From Pseudomonadota bacterium (lineage in GTDB: Bacteria; Pseudomonadota; Gammaproteobacteria; Burkholderiales; Ferrovaceae), in contig JAJZPY010000095.1 of assembly GCA_021811005.1 (NCBI GenBank), forward strand, positions 1-7,773: a DNA stretch of 7,773 bases. The letters run 5' to 3'. Of the stretch, positions 1 to 6,369 are shown one piece after another. Under the pieces are notes generated by a model, which saw nothing but the letters and a program-made list of their open reading frames with translations, searched no databases and was not told where the DNA came from. The first letter of the stretch is position 1. Every line of letters begins with the position of its first letter. The position numbers and the translations under genes were made by a program.

Positions 1-10
1 TCAGTCCCAT
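1..10 (-). CDS. Start of the next minus-strand gene, probably yajC (partial, runs off the window)
   Basis: On the minus strand an ATG lies at 10-8 and reads Met-Gly-Leu before the edge. A strong Shine-Dalgarno (GGGAGG, complement of 16-21) sits 5 bases upstream of it, and the start is 30 bases beyond the tgt stop codon. The spacing and ribosome binding site are what is seen. The identity is inferred only from the frequent proteobacterial order queA-tgt-yajC-secD-secF; three codons cannot confirm it. YajC would be a small single-pass membrane partner of the Sec translocase. Confidence 0.35.
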
Positions 11-40
11 GGTGGCCTCCCAGAAATAAACTGCGGGATT

Positions 41-1144
41 CTACCATGGCGTGCTGCGGTCCCGTGCAAATTCGGCCCGGTATTCCGCCAAACGTCCTGC
101 CTGGATGGCCGCGCGCAGTTCGGCCATCAGGGTCTGGTAGTAATGCAGGTTGTGCAGGGTATTGAGCCGCGCACCCAGCATTTCGTTGACCTGCTGCAGA
201 TGATGCAGGTAGGCCCGTGAAAAGCGGCGGCAGGTATAGCAGTCACAGCTTTCGTCCAGCGGACGCGTGTCGGTCTTGTGGCGCGCATTGCGGATCTTGA
301 TGTCGCCGTGCCGGGTAAATAGCCAGCCATTTCGGGCGTTGCGCGTGGGCATCACGCAATCCATCATGTCGATGCCTTGGGAAACGGCGTCCACGATGTC
401 TTCCGGCGTGCCCATGCCCATCAGGTAGCGCGCTTTGTGCGCCGGCAACAGGGCCGGCGTATGGGCCAGGATGCGCGTCCGGTCTTCGGCCGGTTCCCCC
501 ACCGAAAGCCCGCCGATGGCGTAGCCGGGAAAATCCAGCGCCACCATCTCGCGCACGGAAATCTCCCGCAGCGATTCGTGCATGCCGCCCTGCACGATGC
601 CGAACAGGGCATTGGGATTGCCTTCATGGGCCTTGAGGGACCGTTCGGCCCAGCGCAGCGACAGTTCCATGGAAGCTTTCGCCGTGGGCAGGTCCGCCGG
701 ATAGGGCGTGCATTCGTCGAACGCCATGACGATGTCGGAGTTGAGCACGCGCTGGATGCGCATGGATTCCTCTGGCGTGAGGAACAGCTTGTCGCCGTTC
801 ACCGGCGAGCGGAAAGCCACCCCCTCCTCCGTGATCTTGCGCAAGGCGCCCAGGCTGAACACCTGGAACCCGCCGGAATCGGTGAGGATGGGCCCGTGCC
901 ACCCGGTAAACCCGTGCAGCCCGCCATGGGCCTCGATCACGGCAAGTCCGGGCCGCAGCCACAAATGGAACGTGTTGCCCAGGATGATCTGGGCGCCCAG
1001 CGCCGCCACTTCTTCCGGTGTCACCGATTTCACGGCACCGTAAGTGCCCACCGGCATGAAAGCCGGCGTTTCCACGGCGCCGTGGGGCAGTTCAAGGGTG
1101 CCGCGACGGGCGGCCCCGTCGGTGGCGTGCAATGTGAGTTTCAT
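41..1144 (-). CDS. tgt: Queuine/preQ1 tRNA-guanine transglycosylase
   Basis: This enzyme exchanges guanine at position 34 of tRNAs with GUN anticodons (Asp, Asn, His, Tyr) for preQ1, the committed step of queuosine insertion into tRNA, in the cytoplasm. The 367-residue length is close to the usual bacterial 370-385. Visible motifs include GNTFHL (56-61), DSGGFQ with the general acid/base Asp89, GIVQGG (182-187), and GIDMMDCVMPTRNARNG (257-273) with the nucleophile Asp262. The zinc site is Cys300, Cys302, Cys305 and His331; its 38-residue spacing from Asp262 equals that in the Zymomonas enzyme. The ATG overlaps the queA stop as ATGA, and GAGG lies 4 bases upstream of it, so translation is probably coupled to queA. 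The ORF appears complete and fully functional. Confidence 0.97.
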   Translation of the reverse strand: MKLTLHATDGAARRGTLELPHGAVETPAFMPVGTYGAVKSVTPEEVAALGAQIILGNTFHLWLRPGLAVIEAHGGLHGFTGWHGPILTDSGGFQVFSLGALRKITEEGVAFRSPVNGDKLFLTPEESMRIQRVLNSDIVMAFDECTPYPADLPTAKASMELSLRWAERSLKAHEGNPNALFGIVQGGMHESLREISVREMVALDFPGYAIGGLSVGEPAEDRTRILAHTPALLPAHKARYLMGMGTPEDIVDAVSQGIDMMDCVMPTRNARNGWLFTRHGDIKIRNARHKTDTRPLDESCDCYTCRRFSRAYLHHLQQVNEMLGARLNTLHNLHYYQTLMAELRAAIQAGRLAEYRAEFARDRSTPW

Positions 1145-2181
1145 GAGGCCTCAGGCATTCGGCAGTCCATCAGCATGGCATCGCCGTAACTGAAAAAGCG
1201 GTAGCGCTCGGCGATGGCATGGCCGTAAGCCGCCCGGATGGCGTCCATTCCGGCAAAGGCCGACACCAGCATGAGCAGCGTGGAACGCGGCAGGTGAAAA
1301 TTGGTGAAGAGTCGGTCCACCACGCGAAAACGGTAGCCGGGCGTGATGAACAGGCGCGTTTCCCCCACCCCTGCCCGCAACTCGCCGACTGCGGCAGCCC
1401 CTTCCAGCGCACGCAGGCTGGTGGTGCCCACGGCCGTCACGCGCCCCCCGCGCGCCTTGGCGCGGGCCACGGCCTCCACGGTTTCCTGCGGGATCTGGTA
1501 CCACTCGGAGTGCATGGCGTGGTCCTTCACGTATTCCGCGCGCACCGGCTGGAAGGTGCCGGCACCCACGTGCAGGGTGACGGTGGCGAATTCCACGCCG
1601 CACCCGCGCAGCCGTTCCAGCATGGTTTCATCGAAATGCAGGCCGGCCGTGGGCGCGGCGATCGCCCCCGGCTCGCGGGCATAGACGGTCTGGTAGCGTT
1701 GCTCGTCCTGTTCGTCCGGATGGCGCTCGATGTACGGCGGCAACGGCAGTTCGCCGCTCGCTTCCATCCATTCCAGCAGGCTGGGCGGGCCCGCTTCCAG
1801 GCGCACCTGAAAGAGGTCGCCTTCACGGCCCAGCACCCGCAGCACGGCGCCGTCGTCAAAGAGCACGTCGCTGCCGGCCTTGGGGGCGTGGCTGGATCGG
1901 AAATGCACCCAGGCTTCCCGCGGTGAAAGCACCCGTTCCACCAGGCATTCCACCTGGCCGCCGGTGGCCTTGCGCCCGTACAGACGTGCCTTCATGACGC
2001 GCGTGTCGTTGAGCACGAACAGGTCTCCCGGCCGGACCCACTGGGGCAGGTCGGCAAAACGGGCGTCCACCAGCCGGTCTCCATCCAGGACCAGCAACCG
2101 GCTGCTGCCGCGGTCGGCCGTGGGAACCTGCGCAATGAGCTCCGGAGGGAGGGTGTAATCGAAATCGTCAGTGCGTCTCAT
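1141..2181 (-). CDS. queA: S-adenosylmethionine:tRNA ribosyltransferase-isomerase
   Basis: QueA transfers and isomerises the ribosyl group of S-adenosylmethionine onto preQ1-modified tRNA, giving epoxyqueuosine; it acts directly after Tgt. The 346-residue protein has the family landmarks in order: LPPELIAQ (11-18), SRLLVLD (27-33), LNDTRVMKARL (57-67), PPYIER (148-153), APTAGLHF (176-183), TLHVGAGTFQPV (202-213), VGTTSLRALE (251-260), TNFHLPRSTLLMLVSAFAG (293-311) and a C-terminal YRFFSYGDAMLM (327-338). Length is typical for the family. The ATG at 2181 is preceded at 7 bases by a modest AGG. It is the first gene of a unit with tgt (4-base overlap). Only 29 bases separate it from the divergent tRNA-Leu, so its promoter must lie in that gap and inside the tRNA gene, unless a longer transcript is used. 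Confidence 0.97.
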   Translation of the reverse strand: MRRTDDFDYTLPPELIAQVPTADRGSSRLLVLDGDRLVDARFADLPQWVRPGDLFVLNDTRVMKARLYGRKATGGQVECLVERVLSPREAWVHFRSSHAPKAGSDVLFDDGAVLRVLGREGDLFQVRLEAGPPSLLEWMEASGELPLPPYIERHPDEQDEQRYQTVYAREPGAIAAPTAGLHFDETMLERLRGCGVEFATVTLHVGAGTFQPVRAEYVKDHAMHSEWYQIPQETVEAVARAKARGGRVTAVGTTSLRALEGAAAVGELRAGVGETRLFITPGYRFRVVDRLFTNFHLPRSTLLMLVSAFAGMDAIRAAYGHAIAERYRFFSYGDAMLMDCRMPEAS

Positions 2182-2190
2182 GATCTAACC

Positions 2191-2199
2191 TGCTATGAT
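2191..2199 (+). promoter_or_regulatory. Extended -10 promoter element for tRNA-Leu
   Basis: TGCTATGAT matches the extended -10 pattern TGnTATAAT with one mismatch and would place the transcription start near 2206, a few bases before the mature tRNA 5' end. No good -35 hexamer is seen at 16-18 bases upstream (the stretch there is GTGCGT), consistent with reliance on the extended -10. The element lies inside the 11-base palindrome GCTATGATAGC at 2192-2202. Identified by pattern only. Confidence 0.5.
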
Positions 2200-2210
2200 A
2201 GCGGGTTCCA

Positions 2211-2297
2211 GCCCGGGTGGCGAAATTGGTAGACGCATCAGACTCAAAATCTGACGCTGGCGACAGTGTGCCGGTTCGAGTCCGGCCCCGGGCACCA
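2211..2297 (+). tRNA. tRNA-Leu (anticodon CAA, reads UUG)
   Basis: The 87-base gene folds as a class II tRNA. The acceptor stem is GCCCGGG (2211-2217) with CCCGGGC (2287-2293), followed by discriminator A and an encoded CCA (2295-2297). The anticodon stem is TCAGA/TCTGA (2238-2242, 2250-2254) around the loop CTCAAAA, giving anticodon CAA at 2245-2247. A long variable arm fills 2255-2269, as expected for leucine. The T stem GCCGG/CCGGC (2270-2274, 2282-2286) encloses TTCGAGT. The anticodon begins with C, so this tRNA is not a queuosine substrate despite its adjacency to queA. No clear terminator follows; the next ORF begins 45 bases later. Confidence 0.97.
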
Positions 2298-2342
2298 CCC
2301 CCCTATCCGTGGATCACACCACACCCACCGTAACCGTTTCCC

Positions 2343-3578
2343 TTGACCGCTCCTGCACAACCAGGCCCTGTCCAGAAACCCTGGGACGCCATCATCATCG
2401 GCGCCGGCCCCGCCGGACTGTTTTGCGCCGGGGTCGCAGGGCAGCGCGGCCTGCGGGTGCTGGTGCTGGACCATGCCCGGATCATCGGTGAAAAAATCCG
2501 CATCAGCGGCGGCGGCCACTGCAATTTCACCAACCTGCACAGCGGGCCGGGAAATTTCCTGTCGCTCAATCCGCATTTCGTCAAAGGCCCCCTGGCGCGC
2601 TATACCCCCACCGATTTTGTGGCGCTGGCCAAACGCCATCGCATCGCCTTTCACGAAAAACATCGCGGACAGCTCTTTTGCGACGGTTCCGCACGCGCCA
2701 TCATCGACCTGCTGCAATACGAATGCGCCCAGGGGGGCGTGACCCTGCGCCACCCCGTGAGCGTCAGCGCCATCTCGCGCGAAGGCGATTTGTGGCGGGT
2801 CCAGTGCACGGGCGGCAGCGAACGCAGCCATGCGCTGGTGCTGGCCACCGGAGGGCTGCCGGTCCCCGCCCTGGGTGCCAGCGATTTCGCGCTTTCACTG
2901 GCCAAACAATTCTCGATTCCGGTGGTACCGCCGCGCCCGGCACTGGTCCCCCTGGCGCTCACAGCACAGGCCCTGGCCCCGTTCGCCGAACTGTCGGGAC
3001 TGAGCGTGCCCGTGATCCTCTCGGCCGGGATTGCCCGCCAGCGCTATGGCCACGCACGTTTTGAAGAAGACCTGCTGATCACCCACAAGGGGCTTTCGGG
3101 GCCGGCCATGCTTCAGGCCAGCAGTTACTGGCAGGAAGGCGAGTCGCTCGAACTGGCGTGGCTGTCGGAAACGCACTGGGAAGCGCTCGCCAACGACGAA
3201 TCGCAGCGCCTCAAAAATGCCGAGAGCTTGCTGGCCCGGGTCCTGCCCCAGCGCCTGGCTGCCGTGCTGTGCCAGATGGCGGGCATCGCGGGAAAACGGT
3301 GGGCCGAAGTCGGAAAAAAAGACCGTGCGCAGCTGACTGAGCTGCTCACGCGCTGGTCCGTAAAACCAGCCGGCACGCTGGGTTGGAAAAAAGCGGAAGT
3401 GATGCTGGGCGGCGTGGACACCCGTGCGCTGGACAGCCGCAGCCTGATGGCACGAGCGCATCCAGGACTGCATTTCATCGGCGAATGCGTGGACGTGACC
3501 GGACATCTGGGCGGGCACAATTTCCAGTGGGCCTGGGCCAGCGGCTTTGCCTGCGCCCAGGCCCTCAAAACCAGTTAG
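2343..3578 (+). CDS. FAD-dependent oxidoreductase of the HI0933/YhiN/BaiN family
   Basis: A 411-residue soluble flavoprotein of the two-dinucleotide-fold family whose members include E. coli YhiN, Haemophilus HI0933 and the bile-acid enzyme BaiN; the physiological substrate of most members is unknown. The N-terminal FAD Rossmann motif IIIGAGPAG (17-25) carries Gly20, Gly22 and Gly25. The family signature SGGGHCNFTN follows at about 55-64, and near the C terminus GECVDVTGHLGGHNFQWAW matches the family FAD-closing motif. The signature usually reads GGGRCN, so His59 replaces the common Arg. The TTG at 2343 is the only usual start codon between an in-frame TAA at 2331 and the FAD motif. No Shine-Dalgarno is apparent before it. 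It may be transcribed together with the tRNA-Leu just upstream. The family is secure; the function is not. Confidence 0.9.
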   Translation: MTAPAQPGPVQKPWDAIIIGAGPAGLFCAGVAGQRGLRVLVLDHARIIGEKIRISGGGHCNFTNLHSGPGNFLSLNPHFVKGPLARYTPTDFVALAKRHRIAFHEKHRGQLFCDGSARAIIDLLQYECAQGGVTLRHPVSVSAISREGDLWRVQCTGGSERSHALVLATGGLPVPALGASDFALSLAKQFSIPVVPPRPALVPLALTAQALAPFAELSGLSVPVILSAGIARQRYGHARFEEDLLITHKGLSGPAMLQASSYWQEGESLELAWLSETHWEALANDESQRLKNAESLLARVLPQRLAAVLCQMAGIAGKRWAEVGKKDRAQLTELLTRWSVKPAGTLGWKKAEVMLGGVDTRALDSRSLMARAHPGLHFIGECVDVTGHLGGHNFQWAWASGFACAQALKTS

Positions 3579-3608
3579 AATGCGGCCTGACATAACCTGC
3601 GGATTCCC

Positions 3609-4673
3609 ATGAGCCACCTATTCTCGCCGCTCACCCTGCGCGGCATGACCCTGTCCAACCGCATCGTCATTTCCCCCATGTGCCAGTACTCCGGGCAGGA
3701 AGGCGCCGCCACCGACTGGCACCTGATGCACCTGGGCAAACTCGCCATTTCCGGAGCGGCCATGGTGATCGTGGAAGCCACCGGCGTCACCATGGAAGGG
3801 CGCATCACACCCTACTGCCTGGCCCTGACCAACGATGCCCAGGAAGCGGCTCTGGCCCGGGTGCTGCGCTTCTGTCGTCAGCACAGCCCGGCCCGCATGG
3901 CCATCCAGCTGGCCCATGCCGGCCGCAAAGGCTCATCCCGGCGTCCCTGGGAACCGGGACCGGCACTGACCTCCGCTGACGGCGGCTGGACTCCCGAAGC
4001 GCCTTCGGCGATTCCCTACAGCGACCAGGGCCCGGCGATCCTCGCCATGACGGAAGCCGACCTGGAGCGTGTGAAAGCCGCCTTCGTGGCCGCCACGCGG
4101 CGCGCCCTGCGGCTGGGGTTCGATGCCATCGAAGTGCATGGCGCGCACGGCTACCTGCTGCACGAATTCCTGTCCCCCCTCACCAACACCCGCAGCGACG
4201 CCTATGGCGGCAGCCGCGAAAACCGCCTGCGCTACCCGCTGGAAGTGTTCCAGGCCATGCGCGCCGTCTGGCCCGAAGACCGTCCCATGGGCGTGCGCCT
4301 GTCCGCGGTGGACTGGGCCGAAGGCGGCATCACGCTGGAGGATACCGTCCATTACGCGGCCGAATTCCGCGCAGCCGGCGCCGACTGGCTGGACGTGTCC
4401 AGCGGCGGCCTGGTGGCCCACCAGAAAATCACCGTGGGCCCCGGCTACCAGGTGCCGTTCTCGGAGCGGGTGCGGCGCGAAACCGGGGCACCCACCATGG
4501 CGGTAGGGCTCATCACCGAAGCGCAGCAGGCAGAAGACATCCTGGCCCGCGGCCAGGCCGACCTCATCGCCATCGCCCGCGCCGCGCTGCGCAATCCCCA
4601 CTGGGCCTGGCATGCGGCCGACGCGCTGGGAGAACGCATCGCGGTGGTTCCCCAGTACGAACGCGCCCGCTGA
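3609..4673 (+). CDS. NADH:flavin oxidoreductase, class III Old Yellow Enzyme (YqjM/XenA-like)
   Basis: An FMN-dependent TIM-barrel ene-reductase of 354 residues that reduces activated carbon-carbon double bonds, and in relatives nitro compounds, with NAD(P)H; cytoplasmic. The N-terminal SPMCQYS (22-28) holds Cys25, the redox-tuning cysteine of the thermophilic-like subclass (Cys26 in YqjM, Cys25 in XenA). LAHAGRKGS follows, then HGAHGYLLHEFLSP with the substrate-binding pair His177 and His180 and Tyr182, then NTRSDAYGGSRENR, typical of the family. The C terminus ends QYERAR; Arg352 corresponds to the arginine finger that reaches into the partner subunit in YqjM. The ATG at 3609 lies 30 bases after the preceding flavoenzyme, so the two may be cotranscribed, although TAGAAT at 3576-3581 could be a -10 box of its own (no good -35). 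The native substrate cannot be read from sequence. Confidence 0.93.
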   Translation: MSHLFSPLTLRGMTLSNRIVISPMCQYSGQEGAATDWHLMHLGKLAISGAAMVIVEATGVTMEGRITPYCLALTNDAQEAALARVLRFCRQHSPARMAIQLAHAGRKGSSRRPWEPGPALTSADGGWTPEAPSAIPYSDQGPAILAMTEADLERVKAAFVAATRRALRLGFDAIEVHGAHGYLLHEFLSPLTNTRSDAYGGSRENRLRYPLEVFQAMRAVWPEDRPMGVRLSAVDWAEGGITLEDTVHYAAEFRAAGADWLDVSSGGLVAHQKITVGPGYQVPFSERVRRETGAPTMAVGLITEAQQAEDILARGQADLIAIARAALRNPHWAWHAADALGERIAVVPQYERAR

Positions 4674-4766
4674 TTACAGTTCCTGACCTTTCCCGACATT
4701 TCCTTGCATTCGGAAGGCCGGGCATTTTGTATTGTGGCCGCCTTGACCCTTGCCAAGCGACCCTCC

Positions 4767-5432
4767 ATGAATGCCGACAGCCCCATCCGCGTTTTTGCCG
4801 CCACCGCCAACCAGGTGATCATCTGGGGCCTCAAGGCCCTGCTCGAATCCTCGGCCCGGCCCATGGCCTGGGTCGGCAGCCATCCTTTCGACGGCGGGCT
4901 GCTGACTGAAATCCAGCGCCGCAAACCCGACATCGTGGTGGCCGACAGCGCGCTGGCATCCATACAACCCGAAGTGCCCGTGCACCTGGCCGAGCGCAAC
5001 ATCGGCTTGCTCATCCTGAGCCAGACGCCCGACCTGGTCGAACAGGAACACCTGTTGCGCGTGGGAGCGCGCGGCATCGTTCATGCCGCGGAGCCGGTGG
5101 GCACGCTGCTGGGGGCCATCGAGCAAGTGTCCCAAACGCGCTTCTGGCTGCCGCGCGAACTGTCCGACCGCATGCTTTCGAAAGCCATCGGCGGCCCCCT
5201 GGCCCCGAAAATATCGCTCGAGGAAGCGCGCATCGGGCAGCTCACCCACCGCGAACGGGACATCATCGCCACGCTGGCACGCCATCCCGAAGCCAAGGCG
5301 TTCACGCTCGGCACCATGCTGGCCATCAGCGAATGCACCGTGCGCAACCACCTGTCCATGATTTACCGCAAACTGGAAGTGCGCGGGCGAGCCGCCCTCG
5401 TCATGTTCGCCAACCGCCATCACCTGGCCTGA
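4767..5432 (+). CDS. LuxR/NarL-type transcriptional regulator with degenerate receiver domain
   Basis: A 221-residue protein with a receiver-like N-terminal half and a LuxR-type helix-turn-helix from about 159 to 215 (LTHRERDI, then the recognition segment ISECTVRNHLSMIYRKL), so it should bind DNA. The receiver fold is recognisable (IRVFAATANQVIIWGLKALL at the start). Asp60 in DIVVADS aligns with the usual phospho-acceptor and Ser in LILSQ with the switch residue. However, the acidic pair that binds Mg is replaced by Ala-Thr (12-13), and the conserved Lys after the GA-G motif is missing (GIVHAAEP). Phosphorylation control is therefore doubtful. ATG 4767 is preferred over TTG 4704 or GTG 4734 because homology starts just after it; a TTGCAT/TGTATT pair at 4704-4733 is a possible weak promoter. 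The methyltransferase ORF follows after one base. No sensor kinase is in view. Confidence 0.85.
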   Translation: MNADSPIRVFAATANQVIIWGLKALLESSARPMAWVGSHPFDGGLLTEIQRRKPDIVVADSALASIQPEVPVHLAERNIGLLILSQTPDLVEQEHLLRVGARGIVHAAEPVGTLLGAIEQVSQTRFWLPRELSDRMLSKAIGGPLAPKISLEEARIGQLTHRERDIIATLARHPEAKAFTLGTMLAISECTVRNHLSMIYRKLEVRGRAALVMFANRHHLA

Positions 5433-5433
5433 C

Positions 5434-6033
5434 ATGCGGGAATGGGCCTGGCGCCTCGGGGCGTCGGGCTTGCTCGCGCGCTTGTGGGTGGACGTCTTTT
5501 CCCTCTGGACGCTGCACCCGGCAAATCCCACCCTGCTTGCCCTGCTGGTGTCGGAAACCCTCACCCTGATGCTGTTGCTGGCAAGTACCCTGCCGGCTTC
5601 GCGCGACCTGCATCCGCTGGCAGTGGCCGCCAGCCTGGGCGCCACTTTCCATTTCCTGGCGCTCGACCTGGCCACCCCGCGCCACCTGCTGCCCGAAACC
5701 TCCTGCACGATCCTGATGCTGGCAGGCCTGCTGTGGCAAATCTACGCCAAGCTCTCACTCGGGCGCGCCTTCGACCTCCTGCCGGCCCAGCGCGGCACGG
5801 TGGCGCGCGGCGCCTACCGCCTGGTCCGCCATCCCATCTACCTGGGCTATCTCGTGACCCACTGCGGGTTCCTGGCCTCCCACGCGAGCCTGCGCAATGG
5901 TGCCGTCTATGCCGGCCTCTATTGCCTGCAAATCGTCCGCATCCGGCGCGAAGAACGGTGCCTTGCCGTCGATCCGGCCTATGCGCGCTACCGCGCCCGG
6001 GTCCGCTGGCGGCTGCTGCCCGGACTGTACTGA
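5434..6033 (+). CDS. Membrane methyltransferase, isoprenylcysteine/phospholipid methyltransferase-like
   Basis: A 199-residue hydrophobic protein. The N-terminal half shows several membrane-segment candidates (about 33-53, 62-80 and 90-107). The C-terminal half carries the signature of the ICMT/PEMT methyltransferase superfamily: GAYRLVRHPIYLGYL (126-140) with the His133-Pro134 pair, another hydrophobic segment, then RIRREERCL (169-177) with Glu173-Glu174, and a terminal YARYRARVRWRLLPG. In the family these residues bind S-adenosylmethionine next to a lipid or prenyl-cysteine substrate at the membrane. Bacteria rarely have prenylated proteins, so the substrate is unknown; lipids and small molecules are possible. 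The ATG follows the regulator's stop after one base, indicating translational coupling. A 148-base gap separates it from the pilin gene. Confidence 0.8.
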   Translation: MREWAWRLGASGLLARLWVDVFSLWTLHPANPTLLALLVSETLTLMLLLASTLPASRDLHPLAVAASLGATFHFLALDLATPRHLLPETSCTILMLAGLLWQIYAKLSLGRAFDLLPAQRGTVARGAYRLVRHPIYLGYLVTHCGFLASHASLRNGAVYAGLYCLQIVRIRREERCLAVDPAYARYRARVRWRLLPGLY

Positions 6034-6181
6034 AGCGACCGGACAAACATCACGCGCAGCGCCGTGTACATCGGCCCCTGGCCGCAGGGGAGTTCGTGTC
6101 TGTCGGCCGCCCCGCACGGCGGGCTATCGTGTCCCGACTGCATGCGCTGTGCCATGCCTTCACCAGCCAAGGAGCCTTCCC
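6034..6181 (+). promoter_or_regulatory. Leader region of the flp/tad locus with two short hairpins
   Basis: This 148-base gap holds no convincing gene. Two GC-rich inverted repeats are seen: CCCCTG/CAGGGG with a GCCG loop (6075-6090) and CCGCC/GGCGG (6107-6111 with 6118-6122). Neither is followed by a T run, so they are not standard intrinsic terminators. A weak -10-like TATCGT (6125-6130) lacks a clear -35 element. The promoter for the highly expressed pilin is expected here, by inference from the locus layout. A strong ribosome binding site AAGGAG ends the region at 6169-6174. Confidence 0.35.
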
Positions 6182-6364
6182 ATGAAAACTTTCACGGCCG
6201 CAATCCGGCGTTTCCTGTCCCGGGATGAAGGCGTCACCGCCATCGAATACGGCCTCATTGCGGCCCTCATCGGCCTCGCCATCATCGGCGGCATCACGGC
6301 GCTGGGCGTCAACCTGGAAACCAAGTTCAACAGCATCGCGTCCTCCGTGGGCAGCGCAGGCTGA
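6182..6364 (+). CDS. flp: Flp-family type IVb pilin precursor
   Basis: The major subunit of the Tad (tight adherence) pilus, made as a membrane-anchored prepilin, cleaved by a TadV/CpaA-type prepilin peptidase and polymerised outside the inner membrane. The 60 residues fit the family (50-70). A short basic leader (KTFTAAIRRFLSRDEG) ends at Gly17; mature pilin would start at Val18. Glu22 at +5 and Tyr23 at +6 give the Flp hallmark EY, followed by a long hydrophobic helix (24-43) and a short polar tail ending SVGSAG. ATG 6182 is chosen because AAGGAG lies 7 bases upstream and the leader has the right length; an open frame continuing further upstream is not needed. The next ORF begins 5 bases after the stop, with no terminator between. 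Confidence 0.95.
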   Translation: MKTFTAAIRRFLSRDEGVTAIEYGLIAALIGLAIIGGITALGVNLETKFNSIASSVGSAG

Positions 6365-6369
6365 CTTCC

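Noticed and set aside
377..1189. 270-codon plus-strand ORF opposite tgt
   Set aside because: It is antisense to a fully conserved tgt, and its product is rich in His, Gly, Arg and Gln in the pattern of a GC-rich shadow frame.
4704..4766. Upstream TTG/GTG starts for the LuxR-type regulator
   Set aside because: The added residues show no receiver homology, and the stretch looks like a small AT-richer intergenic region with a possible weak promoter.
4674..5708. 344-codon minus-strand ORF opposite the LuxR regulator and the methyltransferase
   Set aside because: Both plus-strand genes have recognisable domains and coupled start/stop codons; the antisense product shows no family motif and the composition of a shadow frame.
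5897..6181. Upstream in-frame extension of the flp ORF to 5897
   Set aside because: It would overlap the methyltransferase and add a long non-pilin N terminus; the prepilin leader and strong ribosome binding site fix the start at 6182.
5442..6185. 247-codon plus-strand ORF overlapping the methyltransferase in another frame
   Set aside because: It has an Arg/Pro/Ala-rich composition, and the overlapping frame has clear methyltransferase motifs and membrane segments.
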